Positions 23,861 through 32,922 of a stretch of 37,275 bases of DNA are shown here, piece after piece. Every line of letters starts with the position of its first letter. Positions within the stretch are counted from its first letter, which is position 1. The position numbers were made by a program, and so were the translations under genes. The notes below the pieces were generated by a model. The model had not been told where the DNA came from and did not search any database. It saw only the letters and a list, made by a program, of their open reading frames with translations. Source of the stretch: Sphingobium indicum BiD32 (GTDB taxonomy: Bacteria > Pseudomonadota > Alphaproteobacteria > Sphingomonadales > Sphingomonadaceae); NCBI RefSeq assembly GCF_000382885.1, contig NZ_CAVK010000155.1:1-37275 (forward strand), in the 5' to 3' direction.

Positions 23861-24883
23861 ATGCGCAGGCTTTCCCCCATTTCCATCGGTCCGCTGACGA
23901 TCGACATGCCCGTCGTGCTGGCGCCGATGACCGGCGTGACCGACATGCCGTTCCGCACGCTGGTGCGTCGCTATGGCTGCGGCCTTAATGTGACCGAGAT
24001 GATCGCGACCGCCGCGATGATCCGCGAAACGCGCCAGTCGCTGCAAAAGGCTGCCTGGCATCCGCTGGAAGAACCCGTTTCGATGCAGCTGGCGGGCTGT
24101 TCGCCCGCCGAAATGGCCGATGCCGCCAAGCTGAACGCGGATCGTGGGGCTGCGATCATCGACATCAATATGGGCTGCCCGGTCAAGAAGGTGGTCAATG
24201 GCGACGCGGGCAGCGCGCTAATGCGCGACCTGCCGCTGGCCGCTGCCCTCATCAAGGCGACGGTCGAGGCGGTGGACGTGCCTGTGACGGTCAAGATGCG
24301 GATGGGCTGGGACCATAGCAGCCTCAACGCGCCCGAACTGGCGCATATCGCCGAGGATCTAGGCGCCAAGCTGATCACCGTCCACGGCCGCACCCGCTGC
24401 CAGATGTATAAGGGATCTGCTGACTGGAGCTTCATTCGGTCGGTCAAGGATGCGGTCAAGCTGCCGGTTATCGCCAATGGCGACATCTGCTCGATCGAGG
24501 ACGCCGACATGGCGCTGGAACAGAGTGGCGCGGACGGGGTGATGATCGGCCGGGGCGCCTATGGCCGTCCCTGGCTGATCAGTCAGGTCATGGCCTGGCT
24601 GAAGCGGGGAGAGCGTGTGCCCGACCCGTCGCTGGAAGAACAATATCATGCGATCATAGGGCATTATAAGGCAATGCTCGATCATTATGACAATTATACC
24701 GGCGTTAACATGGCCCGCAAGCATATCGGCTGGTACACCAAGGGGCTGACCGGATCGGCCGAGTTCCGCAATGCGGTCAATCAGGAACCGGATGCGGACA
24801 AGGTGCTGGACATGCTGGCCCGCTTCTACGAACCGCTGATCGCGGGCGGGGTGGAGGCGGTGGACGCGCGCCGGGCGGCATGA
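23861..24883 (+). CDS. dusB: tRNA-dihydrouridine synthase DusB (NifR3 family)
   Basis: This is a flavin-dependent reductase converting uridine to dihydrouridine in tRNA. In alphaproteobacteria it is the traditional 'nifR3' gene preceding ntrBC. The 340 residues have a TIM-barrel with '[16 protein letters not shown]' (17-32), the catalytic C106 in 'NMGCPVKKV', and '[13 protein letters not shown]' and '[14 protein letters not shown]' for FMN and phosphate binding. I use ATG 23861 ([20 protein letters not shown]). In-frame upstream starts, including ATG 23822, cross a hairpin and add unrelated residues. The stop overlaps ntrB (ATGA), so nitrogen regulators are co-transcribed with it. Confidence 0.95.
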   Translation: MRRLSPISIGPLTIDMPVVLAPMTGVTDMPFRTLVRRYGCGLNVTEMIATAAMIRETRQSLQKAAWHPLEEPVSMQLAGCSPAEMADAAKLNADRGAAIIDINMGCPVKKVVNGDAGSALMRDLPLAAALIKATVEAVDVPVTVKMRMGWDHSSLNAPELAHIAEDLGAKLITVHGRTRCQMYKGSADWSFIRSVKDAVKLPVIANGDICSIEDADMALEQSGADGVMIGRGAYGRPWLISQVMAWLKRGERVPDPSLEEQYHAIIGHYKAMLDHYDNYTGVNMARKHIGWYTKGLTGSAEFRNAVNQEPDADKVLDMLARFYEPLIAGGVEAVDARRAA

Positions 24884-25989
24884 ACGGCGCACTCCCGCTG
24901 GTCCCGCCGCTCCGGATGCAGCAGGACGGGCCGACACTGGCCGAACAGATGACCGCGCTGCCGGTGGCGACTTTGGTGATCCGCCCCGACAACAGCATTG
25001 CCGAAGCCAATGTCCGGGCCGAAACCCTGCTCAACATGGCCCGCTCCGCCATCGTCGGCAGCGATGTCGCACGCACCATTCGTATTGCAGAGGCAGGTGC
25101 GCGCTTTGATATCTGGCACAGCCAGAAGCCAATCGCGGCCTATGACATCAAGGTCCATGCCGGGCGCACCGCCGAAATGGAGGTCGACCTGATGATCGCA
25201 CCGATCGTCGATCATGATGGCTGGCGCGTCGTGTCGCTCCATGCGCAAAGCCAGGCGCGCAAGATCGGCCATCGTGGCACGTCGGGCGGCGCGCGCTCCG
25301 CCATGGGCGCGGCGGCGATCCTGGCGCATGAGATCAAGAACCCGCTGTCGGGCATACGCGGCGCGGCGCAATTGCTGGAAGGCGGGCAGGGCGGACGCGA
25401 CGCGGCGCTGACCCAGCTCATTTGCAACGAGGTCGATCGCATCGCCGCGCTGATCGACCGGATGCAGGATTTCACCACTGACCGGACGCTGGAATGTCAC
25501 CCCGGCAACATCTATCCGCTGATCGACCGGGCGGCCGATATCGCCGCCGCGGGTTTTGCCAGGCATGTCCGTATTATAAAGCGTTACGACCCATCCTTGC
25601 CATTTGCCAACATCAATGACGATGCGCTGGTGCAGGTGATGATCAACCTGCTCAAAAATGCGGCGGAAGCCCTGGAGCATGTCGCCAAGCCGCGCATTCG
25701 CGTCGAAACCGCCTTCCGCCATGGCGTGTCGGTGATGGTCGGCGGCGGCAAGGGCAGCGCGGTGCTGCCGATCGAGATCGTCGTGGTCGACAATGGACCG
25801 GGCGTGCCGGAACATATTTTGGACCATCTCTTCAACCCCTTCATCACCGGCAAGCGCGACGGGCAGGGACTGGGGCTGGCACTGGTGGACAAGCTGGTGC
25901 GGGACATGAACGGATTTGTTCAATATGCGCGCGATGCGGAGGCGGGCGAATCCACCTTCCGCATCCTGCTGCCGATGGGGATGGGGTAA
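24880..25989 (+). CDS. ntrB: Nitrogen regulation sensor kinase NtrB
   Basis: NtrB (GlnL) is the soluble bifunctional kinase/phosphatase of NtrC, controlled by PII proteins. The 369 residues consist of a PAS domain (about 18-125), HisKA with phosphoacceptor H150 in '[19 protein letters not shown]', and a HATPase domain with N box '[10 protein letters not shown]', G1 'DNGPGVP' and G2 'GQGLGLALV'. No membrane segment is present, as expected. It overlaps dusB by 4 bases and ntrC by 1 base (TAATG). Confidence 0.96.
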   Translation: MNGALPLVPPLRMQQDGPTLAEQMTALPVATLVIRPDNSIAEANVRAETLLNMARSAIVGSDVARTIRIAEAGARFDIWHSQKPIAAYDIKVHAGRTAEMEVDLMIAPIVDHDGWRVVSLHAQSQARKIGHRGTSGGARSAMGAAAILAHEIKNPLSGIRGAAQLLEGGQGGRDAALTQLICNEVDRIAALIDRMQDFTTDRTLECHPGNIYPLIDRAADIAAAGFARHVRIIKRYDPSLPFANINDDALVQVMINLLKNAAEALEHVAKPRIRVETAFRHGVSVMVGGGKGSAVLPIEIVVVDNGPGVPEHILDHLFNPFITGKRDGQGLGLALVDKLVRDMNGFVQYARDAEAGESTFRILLPMGMG

Positions 25990-27434
25990 TGGCCGCGACA
26001 GGGACGGTGCTGGTGGTCGATGACGATCCCGCCATCTGCGTGGTGGTGGGCGAAGCGCTGCGGCGGCAGGGGCATAAGGTCAAGACCGCCGGGTCGATCC
26101 GCGAGCGCGCCGCGCTGATGGACAGTTTCACGCCTGACGTGCTGATCACCGACGTCATGCTGCCCGATGGCGACGGGCTGGAGGGGGTGGCGGATATCAT
26201 CGCCGCCCGGCCAGCGCTCAGCGTTATCATATTGTCTGCGCAGAACACGCTCAATACCGCGATCCGCGCGACTGAAAAGGGGGCGTTTGAATATCTGCCA
26301 AAGCCCTTCGACCTCAATGAACTGACCCGTGCCGTGTCCGACGCACTGGGCACCCGATATGAAGCGGACGGGGAAACAGAGGCGGGCGGCCTGCCCCATG
26401 ACGGCCTGCCGTTGGTCGGGCGATCACCTGCGATGCAGGAAGTCTATCGCACCATCGCCCGCGTGCTGTCGAACGACCTGTCGATTCTGGTGCTGGGCGA
26501 ATCCGGCACCGGCAAGGAACTGGTGGCCGAAGCGATCCACAGTCTGGGCCAGCGCCGGACCAAGCCGTTCGTCGCGATCAACATGGCCGCCATCCCCCGT
26601 GAGCTGATCGAAGCAGAACTATTTGGTTATGAAAAGGGTGCCTTTACCGGCGCCCACGCCCGCACAGCTGGCAAGTTCGAGCAGGCACAGGGCGGCACGC
26701 TGTTTCTCGACGAAATCGGCGACATGCCCATGGAGGCGCAGACCCGGTTGCTGCGGGTGCTGCAATCGGGCGAAGTGACGACCGTGGGCGGCTCCAAACC
26801 TGTCCGGGTCAATGTCCGCATCATCGCGGCCACCAACAAGCATCTGCCCCAGTTGATCGAGGAAAACCGGTTCCGGCAGGATCTCTATTATCGCCTGAAT
26901 GTCGTGCCGATCGCCCTCCCCGCACTGCGCGAACGGCGCGAGGATGTCATCCTGCTCGCCCGCCATTTCTTGGAACGGGCGGCGCAGGAAGGGCTGCCGC
27001 GCAAGACGCTGGCGGACGATGCGACGCAGTTGCTCATGGTCTATCACTGGCCCGGCAATGTTCGTGAGTTGCAGAATATGATGCAGCGCCTCGCCGTGCT
27101 GAGCCGTGAAAATGTCATCACTGGCGAAATCCTGCGCAACATGCTGCCGATGGATGCGGTGCCGGCCGACTATGCCGCGCCCGCCGACCATCTGGCCTAT
27201 GCCGTGCGCGACTGGGCGAAGCGGCAACTGGGCGTTGGTATCGGCCAGCCCAATCGCAACCTGCATGACGATCTGCTGGCGGTCATCGAGCCGATCCTGT
27301 TGCAGGAGGTGCTGGCCACGGTCGATGGCAACCAGATCCGGGCCGCCGGGTTGCTGGGCATCAACCGCAACACGCTGCGCAAGAAGCTGACCGACTATGG
27401 GCTGGACCCGCTGCAACTGCGCCTGACCGATTGA
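25989..27434 (+). CDS. ntrC: Nitrogen response regulator NtrC (sigma-54 activator)
   Basis: NtrC (GlnG) activates sigma-54 promoters under nitrogen limitation. The 481 residues contain a receiver (1-120) with phospho-acceptor D55 in 'LITDVMLPD', and a AAA+ domain with Walker A GESGTGKE at 170-177. The sigma-54 contact loop GAFTGA is present at 217-222, and Walker B is '[10 protein letters not shown]'. The Fis-type helix-turn-helix at the C-terminus is '[20 protein letters not shown]'. All features of an active sigma-54 regulator are kept. About 110 bases separate it from ntrY, with no clear terminator. Confidence 0.97.
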   Translation: MAATGTVLVVDDDPAICVVVGEALRRQGHKVKTAGSIRERAALMDSFTPDVLITDVMLPDGDGLEGVADIIAARPALSVIILSAQNTLNTAIRATEKGAFEYLPKPFDLNELTRAVSDALGTRYEADGETEAGGLPHDGLPLVGRSPAMQEVYRTIARVLSNDLSILVLGESGTGKELVAEAIHSLGQRRTKPFVAINMAAIPRELIEAELFGYEKGAFTGAHARTAGKFEQAQGGTLFLDEIGDMPMEAQTRLLRVLQSGEVTTVGGSKPVRVNVRIIAATNKHLPQLIEENRFRQDLYYRLNVVPIALPALRERREDVILLARHFLERAAQEGLPRKTLADDATQLLMVYHWPGNVRELQNMMQRLAVLSRENVITGEILRNMLPMDAVPADYAAPADHLAYAVRDWAKRQLGVGIGQPNRNLHDDLLAVIEPILLQEVLATVDGNQIRAAGLLGINRNTLRKKLTDYGLDPLQLRLTD

Positions 27435-27543
27435 TCGATATCAGTGCCGGGCGGGACGAACCGACGGCCTGAATCGACCAGTAACAGCAGATGCGACAAT
27501 TACTGTGTTTGATCGGGCACGGGGTTGTTGTAACAAAGCCACT

Positions 27544-29799
27544 ATGAGCGGCGTGACTACAGTTTCCCGGCGGGTGCCGGCTTGGCGGAGGCATTTGCCG
27601 CCTTTCCTGCGCCGACGGCGTCTGGCTGCCCTGGTCGAAGCGGTGACGCTTGGGTTGTTCCTGGGGATGGGGGTGCTGACCTACTGGCTCTTGTCCAGCA
27701 GCGGCCAATCCTACGCGCTGCTGACCCCGCCGATCGTCGCTTTGCTGCTGGTTGCCAATCTTGTCCCTGCCATCGCCCTGCTGGTGCTGCTGGGACGGCG
27801 CGTGGCCAAGCGGCGCGCGGCGGCTTCGGCCATTGGCAGCGACGGCCAGTTGCACGTCCGCCTGGTCGCCATTTTCTCGATCGTTGCCAGCGTGCCCATG
27901 CTGCTGGTGGTGATCTTCGCATCGCTCCTGTTCCAATATGGCGTGCAATTCTGGTTCTCCGACAGCGCGCGCGGGATGCTGCAAAATGCCAGCGATCTGG
28001 CGCGCGGCTATTATGAGCAGAATCTGCGCGAGGTCGGTGACGAGACGGTCACCATGGCCAGCGATCTGCGCGACTATCTGGCCCAATCGAAGGTCAACAG
28101 TCCGCGCTTTGCCGAAGGCTTCATCTATCAGGTCGTGACCCGCAAACTCAACCGGTCGGCCATCATCGAAGTGGGCAAGGATGGCGTCGCCCGCACCGCC
28201 GCCACGGTCGATCCCGAAAACCGGCCCGCCGCGCAAATGCTGACCGCCGCTGTGGTCAAGCGGCTGAACGCGGGCGAAAATGTCGTCGTTCAGGCCAAGC
28301 CGCAGCAGATCGAGGCGGTGACCTTGCTCTATCCGGGGTCGAAAATCTATCTCTACGCCACCCGCGATTCCGGCTCCTGGGCGTTCAGCAATGTCGAGCG
28401 CGCGCAGAAGGTGATCGCCGATTATGATGTGTTTTCGGCGCAATCGCGTGCGTTGCAACTCCGCTTCAACGTCGCCCTGTTCGTCGGATCGCTGCTGCTG
28501 GTCGGCATTGCCGTCTATATCGCGCTGGCCGTGGCCGACTGGATGGTCCGACCGGTCAATGAACTGGTCACGGCCGCACGGAGGATCACCGCAGGCGACC
28601 TGTCGGCGCGCGTCACCAGTCCGCTGGCCCGCGACGAGATCGGCACGCTGGCGTCGGCCTTCAACCGCATGACGCAAAGGCTGGAGGCGCAGACCGGCGC
28701 GCTGGTCGCCGCCAACAGCCAGCTCGACGAACGCCGCGCCTTTATCGAGGCGATCCTGTCGGGCGTTACCGCTGGCGTGCTGTCGGTCGACCGCAAGGGC
28801 GTGATCCAGTTGCTCAACCGCTCTGCCGCCGCGATTTTGGTGGAGGAGGGGGACGACCCGGTCGGGCGCCTGCTCACCGACGTCTCTACCGAACTGGCGG
28901 ACCTGATCGCATCGGACGACAGCGCGGGCATCGTTCAGGTGCGCGCCCATGGCGACCTGCGCACGCTGGCGGTCAAGGTGTCGGACGATGCGTCGGGCCA
29001 TATCCTGACCTTCGATGATATCACCCAGCAACTGTCCGACCAGCGCCGCGCCGCCTGGTCCGATGTCGCCCGCCGGATCGCGCATGAGATCAAGAATCCG
29101 CTGACCCCCATCCAGTTGGCCGCCGAACGGCTCCAGCGCCGCTATGCCGATGAAATCACCAGCGACCGGCCGACCTTCACCCGGCTGACCGGGACGATCG
29201 TGCGACAGGTGGGCGATCTGCGCCGTATCGTCGATGAATTCTCCTCCTTCGCGCGGATGCCAAAGCCGGTATTCCGGCGCGAGACTGTGGGCGACATCGC
29301 CCGCCACGCGCTGTTCCTGCACGAAGTCGCGCATCCCGATATTCGCTTCGATTATCAGGCTGACACGCCCGATCTGGAACTGGTCTGCGACCGGCGGCAA
29401 TTGGGGCAGGCTTTGACGAATATCGTCAAAAATGCGGTCGAAGCCATTGAACCCAAGCCGGAACCGGCAGATGGCGAACCGCGCGGTCATGTATCGATGC
29501 GGGTCGCACAGATGGGCGACGATCTGGTCATCACCGTGCGCGATGACGGCATCGGCCTGCCCCCGGAACGTGAACGAATCTTGGAACCCTATATGACCAC
29601 GCGGACCAAGGGGACGGGTCTCGGCCTCGCCATCGTCAAGAAGATTGTCGAGGAGCATCTGGGGGAAATTCGCTTCGATGACGCGCAGGGTGGCGGCGCG
29701 TCGGTAACATTGCGTTTTGCTGCGGCAGCGCTGGAAAAATTGGAAGAAGGGCAGGTTATTGCCATGCCCAAAGGAAAAGTGACGGCCAATGGCGCTTGA
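27544..29799 (+). CDS. ntrY: Transmembrane nitrogen/redox sensor kinase NtrY
   Basis: NtrY is the membrane kinase of the NtrYX system, linked to nitrogen and redox responses. The 751 residues have several N-terminal membrane helices (about 30-50, 60-85, 110-133 and 305-335), a periplasmic stretch between the third and fourth, and a HAMP domain ('WMVRPVNELVTAARRITAGDL'). A PAS domain (about 395-490) and HisKA with H514 in '[20 protein letters not shown]' follow, then a HATPase domain with 'DDGIGLPPE' and 'GTGLGLAIV'. I use ATG 27544 (MSGVTTVSRRVPAW). GTG 27505 would add 13 residues. Neither has a strong ribosome binding site. It overlaps ntrX by 11 bases. Confidence 0.95.
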   Translation: MSGVTTVSRRVPAWRRHLPPFLRRRRLAALVEAVTLGLFLGMGVLTYWLLSSSGQSYALLTPPIVALLLVANLVPAIALLVLLGRRVAKRRAAASAIGSDGQLHVRLVAIFSIVASVPMLLVVIFASLLFQYGVQFWFSDSARGMLQNASDLARGYYEQNLREVGDETVTMASDLRDYLAQSKVNSPRFAEGFIYQVVTRKLNRSAIIEVGKDGVARTAATVDPENRPAAQMLTAAVVKRLNAGENVVVQAKPQQIEAVTLLYPGSKIYLYATRDSGSWAFSNVERAQKVIADYDVFSAQSRALQLRFNVALFVGSLLLVGIAVYIALAVADWMVRPVNELVTAARRITAGDLSARVTSPLARDEIGTLASAFNRMTQRLEAQTGALVAANSQLDERRAFIEAILSGVTAGVLSVDRKGVIQLLNRSAAAILVEEGDDPVGRLLTDVSTELADLIASDDSAGIVQVRAHGDLRTLAVKVSDDASGHILTFDDITQQLSDQRRAAWSDVARRIAHEIKNPLTPIQLAAERLQRRYADEITSDRPTFTRLTGTIVRQVGDLRRIVDEFSSFARMPKPVFRRETVGDIARHALFLHEVAHPDIRFDYQADTPDLELVCDRRQLGQALTNIVKNAVEAIEPKPEPADGEPRGHVSMRVAQMGDDLVITVRDDGIGLPPERERILEPYMTTRTKGTGLGLAIVKKIVEEHLGEIRFDDAQGGGASVTLRFAAAALEKLEEGQVIAMPKGKVTANGA

Positions 29800-31159
29800 T
29801 ATTCTGATAGTCGACGATGAAGAGGATATTCGCGATCTGGTCGCGGGTGTGCTGGAAGATGAGGGCTTCACCACCCGCACCGCCGCCAACAGCGACAGCG
29901 CGATCGAGGCGCTGGATTCGCGCCGTCCATCGCTCGTCCTGCTCGACGTGTGGTTGCAGGGATCGCGCATGGACGGTCTGGAACTGCTGGATGAGATCAA
30001 GCGGCGCGACCCGACGATTCCCGTGCTGATGATCTCCGGCCATGGCAATATCGACACCGCCGTCGCCGCGATCCGTAAGGGGGCCGCCGACTTCATCGAA
30101 AAGCCGTTCGAGGCCGACCGGCTCATCCATCTGGTATCGCGCGCGACCGAGACGGAACGGCTGCGGCGCGAAAATCAGGTGCTGCGCGCTCGGTTCGGGC
30201 AGGATGACGAACTGACCGGTACGTCGGCAGCGGTCAACGGCGTGCGCGCCACGATCAAGAAGGTCGCGGGGACCGGCAGCCGAGTCCTGATTTCCGGCCC
30301 GGCGGGCGTTGGCAAGGAAGTTGCCGCGCGGATGCTGCACAGCTGGAGCGGTCGCGCCGATTCTCCCTTCATCATCGTCGCTGCTGCCCGCATGGACCCC
30401 GACCGGGTCGAGGAGGAACTGTTCGGTCTGGAGGACCAGAGCGGTCTCGTGCGTCCCGGCTATCTGGAACAGGCGCATGGCGGCACCCTCTATATCGACG
30501 AAGTTGCCGATATGCCGATCACGACGCAGGGCAAGATATTGCGCGTCCTGACCGACCAGAGCTTCACCCGCGTTGGCGGCCAGCGCCAGGTCAAGGTCGA
30601 TGTCCGCGTCATCTCCTCAACCGCGCGCGATCTGTCGACCGAGATTGAGGAACGTCGCTTCCGCGAGGATCTCTTCTATCGTCTCAATGTCGTGCCGCTG
30701 GTCATCCCGCCTTTGTCCGAACGGCGCGACGATATTCCGCCGCTGGTCGAACATTATCTTGCTCGTTTCGCCGCCGAACGGCGTGTGCCGCCACCAGATA
30801 TGGCGAGCGACGCCATGGCAGCGCTGCAGGCCAATGAATGGCCCGGCAATGTCCGTCAGTTGCGCAATGTCATCGAACGCACGATGATTTTGGCACCGGG
30901 CGACCGCATCGGCCGCATCGAGCTGGACATGCTGCCGGCTGAACTGACCAGCAGCGGCGGTGGCGAAGGCATGGGGCAGTCCGCGATCATGGGCGCGCCG
31001 CTTCGTGAAGCCCGCGAAAGTTTCGAGCGGGAATATCTGCGCATCCAGATCCGCCGCTTTTCGGGCAATATATCGCGCACGGCGACCTTCATCGGCATGG
31101 AACGTTCCGCATTGCACCGCAAACTCAAGCTGCTGGGTATTACCGACGGCAAGGAATAG
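29789..31159 (+). CDS. ntrX: Response regulator NtrX (no GAFTGA loop)
   Basis: NtrX is the partner of NtrY. The 456 residues have a receiver with D53 in 'LVLLDVWLQGSRMDG', a AAA+ domain with a Walker A variant GPAGVGKE (170-177) and Walker B 'LYIDEVADMP', and a C-terminal Fis-type helix-turn-helix ('NISRTATFIGMERSALHRKL'). Where NtrC has GAFTGA, this protein reads LEDQSGLVRPGYLEQ (about 214-228), so the usual sigma-54 contact loop is missing. That suggests sigma-54-independent regulation, as proposed for other alphaproteobacterial NtrX proteins. It is translationally coupled to ntrY. Confidence 0.95.
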   Translation: MALDILIVDDEEDIRDLVAGVLEDEGFTTRTAANSDSAIEALDSRRPSLVLLDVWLQGSRMDGLELLDEIKRRDPTIPVLMISGHGNIDTAVAAIRKGAADFIEKPFEADRLIHLVSRATETERLRRENQVLRARFGQDDELTGTSAAVNGVRATIKKVAGTGSRVLISGPAGVGKEVAARMLHSWSGRADSPFIIVAAARMDPDRVEEELFGLEDQSGLVRPGYLEQAHGGTLYIDEVADMPITTQGKILRVLTDQSFTRVGGQRQVKVDVRVISSTARDLSTEIEERRFREDLFYRLNVVPLVIPPLSERRDDIPPLVEHYLARFAAERRVPPPDMASDAMAALQANEWPGNVRQLRNVIERTMILAPGDRIGRIELDMLPAELTSSGGGEGMGQSAIMGAPLREARESFEREYLRIQIRRFSGNISRTATFIGMERSALHRKLKLLGITDGKE

Positions 31160-31193
31160 GACGGCACCCCTCCGTCTGGCCTCCGGCCATCCG

Positions 31194-31345
31194 CCTCCCT
31201 TGCAGGGGAGGATGCTCGAAACGGGCGACCCATTCCCCATGGACGCCCCTTCGCAATTGCGATACGATTATCCCTGCTCCCGACAAGCGGGAGCAGGCAA
31301 GACACCCTGCCCAGGGGTGCAAGAGCGGGTAACGTCCCGCCAAGA
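31194..31345. repeat. Hairpin-rich intergenic stretch between ntrX and hfq
   Basis: The 206-base gap holds several inverted repeats. CCTCCC/GGGAGG spans 31194-31211. A perfect 10-bp stem, 31273-31282 (cctgctcccg) with 31288-31297, has a 5-base loop. CACCC/GGGTG spans 31303-31319, and GCGGG/CCCGC spans 31325-31340. The first resembles repeats common between sphingomonad genes. None is followed by a T tract, so none is a standard terminator. The last three would lie in the hfq leader if transcription comes from upstream. Confidence 0.55.
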
Positions 31346-31365
31346 ATAAAGGACCGGCATAGACC

Positions 31366-31848
31366 ATGGCCGATAAAGTGAACAATCTTCAGGACATTTT
31401 CCTGAACAGCCTGCGCAAGAGCAAGACCCCGGTGACCATGTTCCTGGTCAAGGGCGTGAAGCTACAGGGCATCATCACCTGGTTCGATAATTTTTCCGTG
31501 CTGCTGCGCCGCGATGGCCAGTCCCAGCTGGTGTATAAGCACGCTATTTCCACGGTGATGCCGGCCCAGTCTATGGACCTGACCGACCTGCGCAAGGCAA
31601 GCGACGGCAATGGCAAGGCCAAGCTGTTGCAGGAAATCTTCCTGACCGCGGTTCGCAAGTCCGGCAGCCCGGTGACGATGTTCCTCGTCAACGGCGTGAT
31701 GCTCCAGGGCGAAATCGCTGCCTTCGATCTGTTCTGCATGTTGCTCGAACGCGATGGCATGGTCCAGCTGGTCTATAAGCACGCCATTTCCACGGTCCAG
31801 CCGCTCCATTCGCTCGACCTGTCGGGCGAGAATGAACAGGACGACTGA
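31366..31848 (+). CDS. hfq: Tandem-domain RNA chaperone Hfq
   Basis: Hfq is an Sm-fold RNA chaperone for small-RNA regulation, normally a hexamer of about 70-100-residue subunits. This 160-residue protein carries two complete Hfq domains. Domain 1 (about 6-72) runs from '[20 protein letters not shown]' to '[13 protein letters not shown]'. Domain 2 (about 86-152) runs from '[20 protein letters not shown]' to '[13 protein letters not shown]'. Both keep the Sm2 YKHAIST motif and a rim Arg-Lys pair. They differ at proximal-face positions: GVKLQG in domain 1 against GVMLQG in domain 2, and FDNF against FDLF. A trimer would give a six-domain ring. AAAGGA (31348-31353) is 12 bases before ATG 31366. 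Position after ntrYX is the usual alphaproteobacterial one, but hflX does not follow. Confidence 0.95.
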   Translation: MADKVNNLQDIFLNSLRKSKTPVTMFLVKGVKLQGIITWFDNFSVLLRRDGQSQLVYKHAISTVMPAQSMDLTDLRKASDGNGKAKLLQEIFLTAVRKSGSPVTMFLVNGVMLQGEIAAFDLFCMLLERDGMVQLVYKHAISTVQPLHSLDLSGENEQDD

Positions 31849-31892
31849 TCCTGCACGGAGCGCTTTTCCGCACCCTGTGGATTGAGCGTTTG

Positions 31893-31947
31893 GAAAGGCC
31901 GTATCGAAGCGTCATACAGTCTGTATGATTGTTCGATACGGCCTTTC
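31893..31947. repeat. Long near-perfect hairpin between hfq and glsB
   Basis: Bases 31893-31908 (gaaaggccgtatcgaa) pair perfectly with 31932-31947. Inside them, TCATACAG (31912-31919) pairs perfectly with CTGTATGA (31921-31928) around a single T. Only a 3-base interruption (GCG opposite TTG, one possible G-U) separates the stems. The 55-base structure could be an RNA hairpin ending hfq, although no T tract follows, or a palindromic mobile element. It lies 45 bases after the hfq stop and 31 before glsB. Confidence 0.85.
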
Positions 31948-31977
31948 TGCTTTGCGCAACTGGGTTAGGGCAAAGGC

Positions 31978-32922
31978 ATGAGCCTCGATCTTCCGGCCGT
32001 CATTGCCGACATCACCGCCAGCATGGCGTCCATGGAGGATCGCGGGCAGGTTGCGACCTATATTCCTGAACTCGCGACGATCGACCCGGCGCAATTTGGC
32101 ATCGCCATCGTCACCGCCGATGGCCGGATACTGACCGGGGGCGACGCTGACACCGGCTTTTCGATCCAGTCAGTGTCCAAGGTATTTGCGCTCACCCTGG
32201 CGCTCGGCAAGGTCGGCGACCAGCTGTGGGACCGGGTTGGGCGTGAGCCGTCGGGCAATGCCTTCAATTCGATCACCCAACTGGAGCATGAGCAGGGAAT
32301 CCCGCGCAATCCCTTCATCAATGCCGGTGCGATCGTTGTCGCCGACGTCAATCTGGGCGGTCACGAACCGCGTGTAGCGATAGGCGAGATGCTGCGCTTC
32401 GTGCGCTATCTGGCTGGCGATGACAGCATTACGATCAACGATGCGGTGGCGGCGTCGGAAACCGCGACCGGCTTTCGCAACATGGCGCTCGCCAACTATA
32501 TGCGCGCTTTCAACAATGTCCGTCATCCCGCCGAACTGGTGCTGGGCAGCTACTTTCACCAATGCGCGATCGAGATGAGCTGTCGGCAACTGGCGCTGGC
32601 GGGGCGTTATCTTATGCTCGACGGGCGCCATCCGGGCGGGGGGAGGGTGATCTCTCCGCGCCGGGCGCGCCGCATCAACGCGCTGATGCTCACCTGCGGC
32701 CATTATGACGCATCGGGCGACTTCGCCTTCCGCGTCGGCATTCCCGGCAAGTCGGGCGTGGGCGGGGGGATATTGGCGATCGTGCCGGGCCGCGCTGCCA
32801 TCGCGGTCTGGTCGCCGGGCCTGAACGCCAGCGGCAATAGCTGCCTTGGCACGCTGGCGCTCGAGGAACTGGCCCGACGTACCGGCTGGTCGGTGTTCAG
32901 CCCACCGGATGAGGGCGACTGA
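31978..32922 (+). CDS. glsA: Glutaminase (GlsA/GlsB family)
   Basis: The enzyme hydrolyses glutamine to glutamate and ammonia with a beta-lactamase-like Ser-Lys dyad. The 314 residues have S65 and K68 in '[10 protein letters not shown]', then '[14 protein letters not shown]', 'NPFINAGAI', 'SETATGFRN' and the C-terminal '[16 protein letters not shown]' and '[11 protein letters not shown]'. Length and motifs are typical. AGGG (31967-31970) precedes ATG 31978 by 7 bases. It follows the long hairpin after hfq. Its closeness to nitrogen regulators fits glutamine metabolism, but co-regulation is an inference. Whether it corresponds to the GlsA or GlsB paralogue cannot be decided. Confidence 0.95.
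   Translation: MSLDLPAVIADITASMASMEDRGQVATYIPELATIDPAQFGIAIVTADGRILTGGDADTGFSIQSVSKVFALTLALGKVGDQLWDRVGREPSGNAFNSITQLEHEQGIPRNPFINAGAIVVADVNLGGHEPRVAIGEMLRFVRYLAGDDSITINDAVAASETATGFRNMALANYMRAFNNVRHPAELVLGSYFHQCAIEMSCRQLALAGRYLMLDGRHPGGGRVISPRRARRINALMLTCGHYDASGDFAFRVGIPGKSGVGGGILAIVPGRAAIAVWSPGLNASGNSCLGTLALEELARRTGWSVFSPPDEGD

Noticed and set aside
27361..30126. Very long open frame (about 920 codons) on the - strand
   Set aside because: It is antisense to ntrY and ntrX, whose domains are unambiguous. Long antisense frames are expected in GC-rich genes, and the translation is Arg/Gln/His-rich without motifs.
31194..31211. CCTCCC/GGGAGG stem after ntrX as a terminator
   Set aside because: Only 6 bp and no following T tract. 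It more closely resembles a dispersed intergenic repeat.
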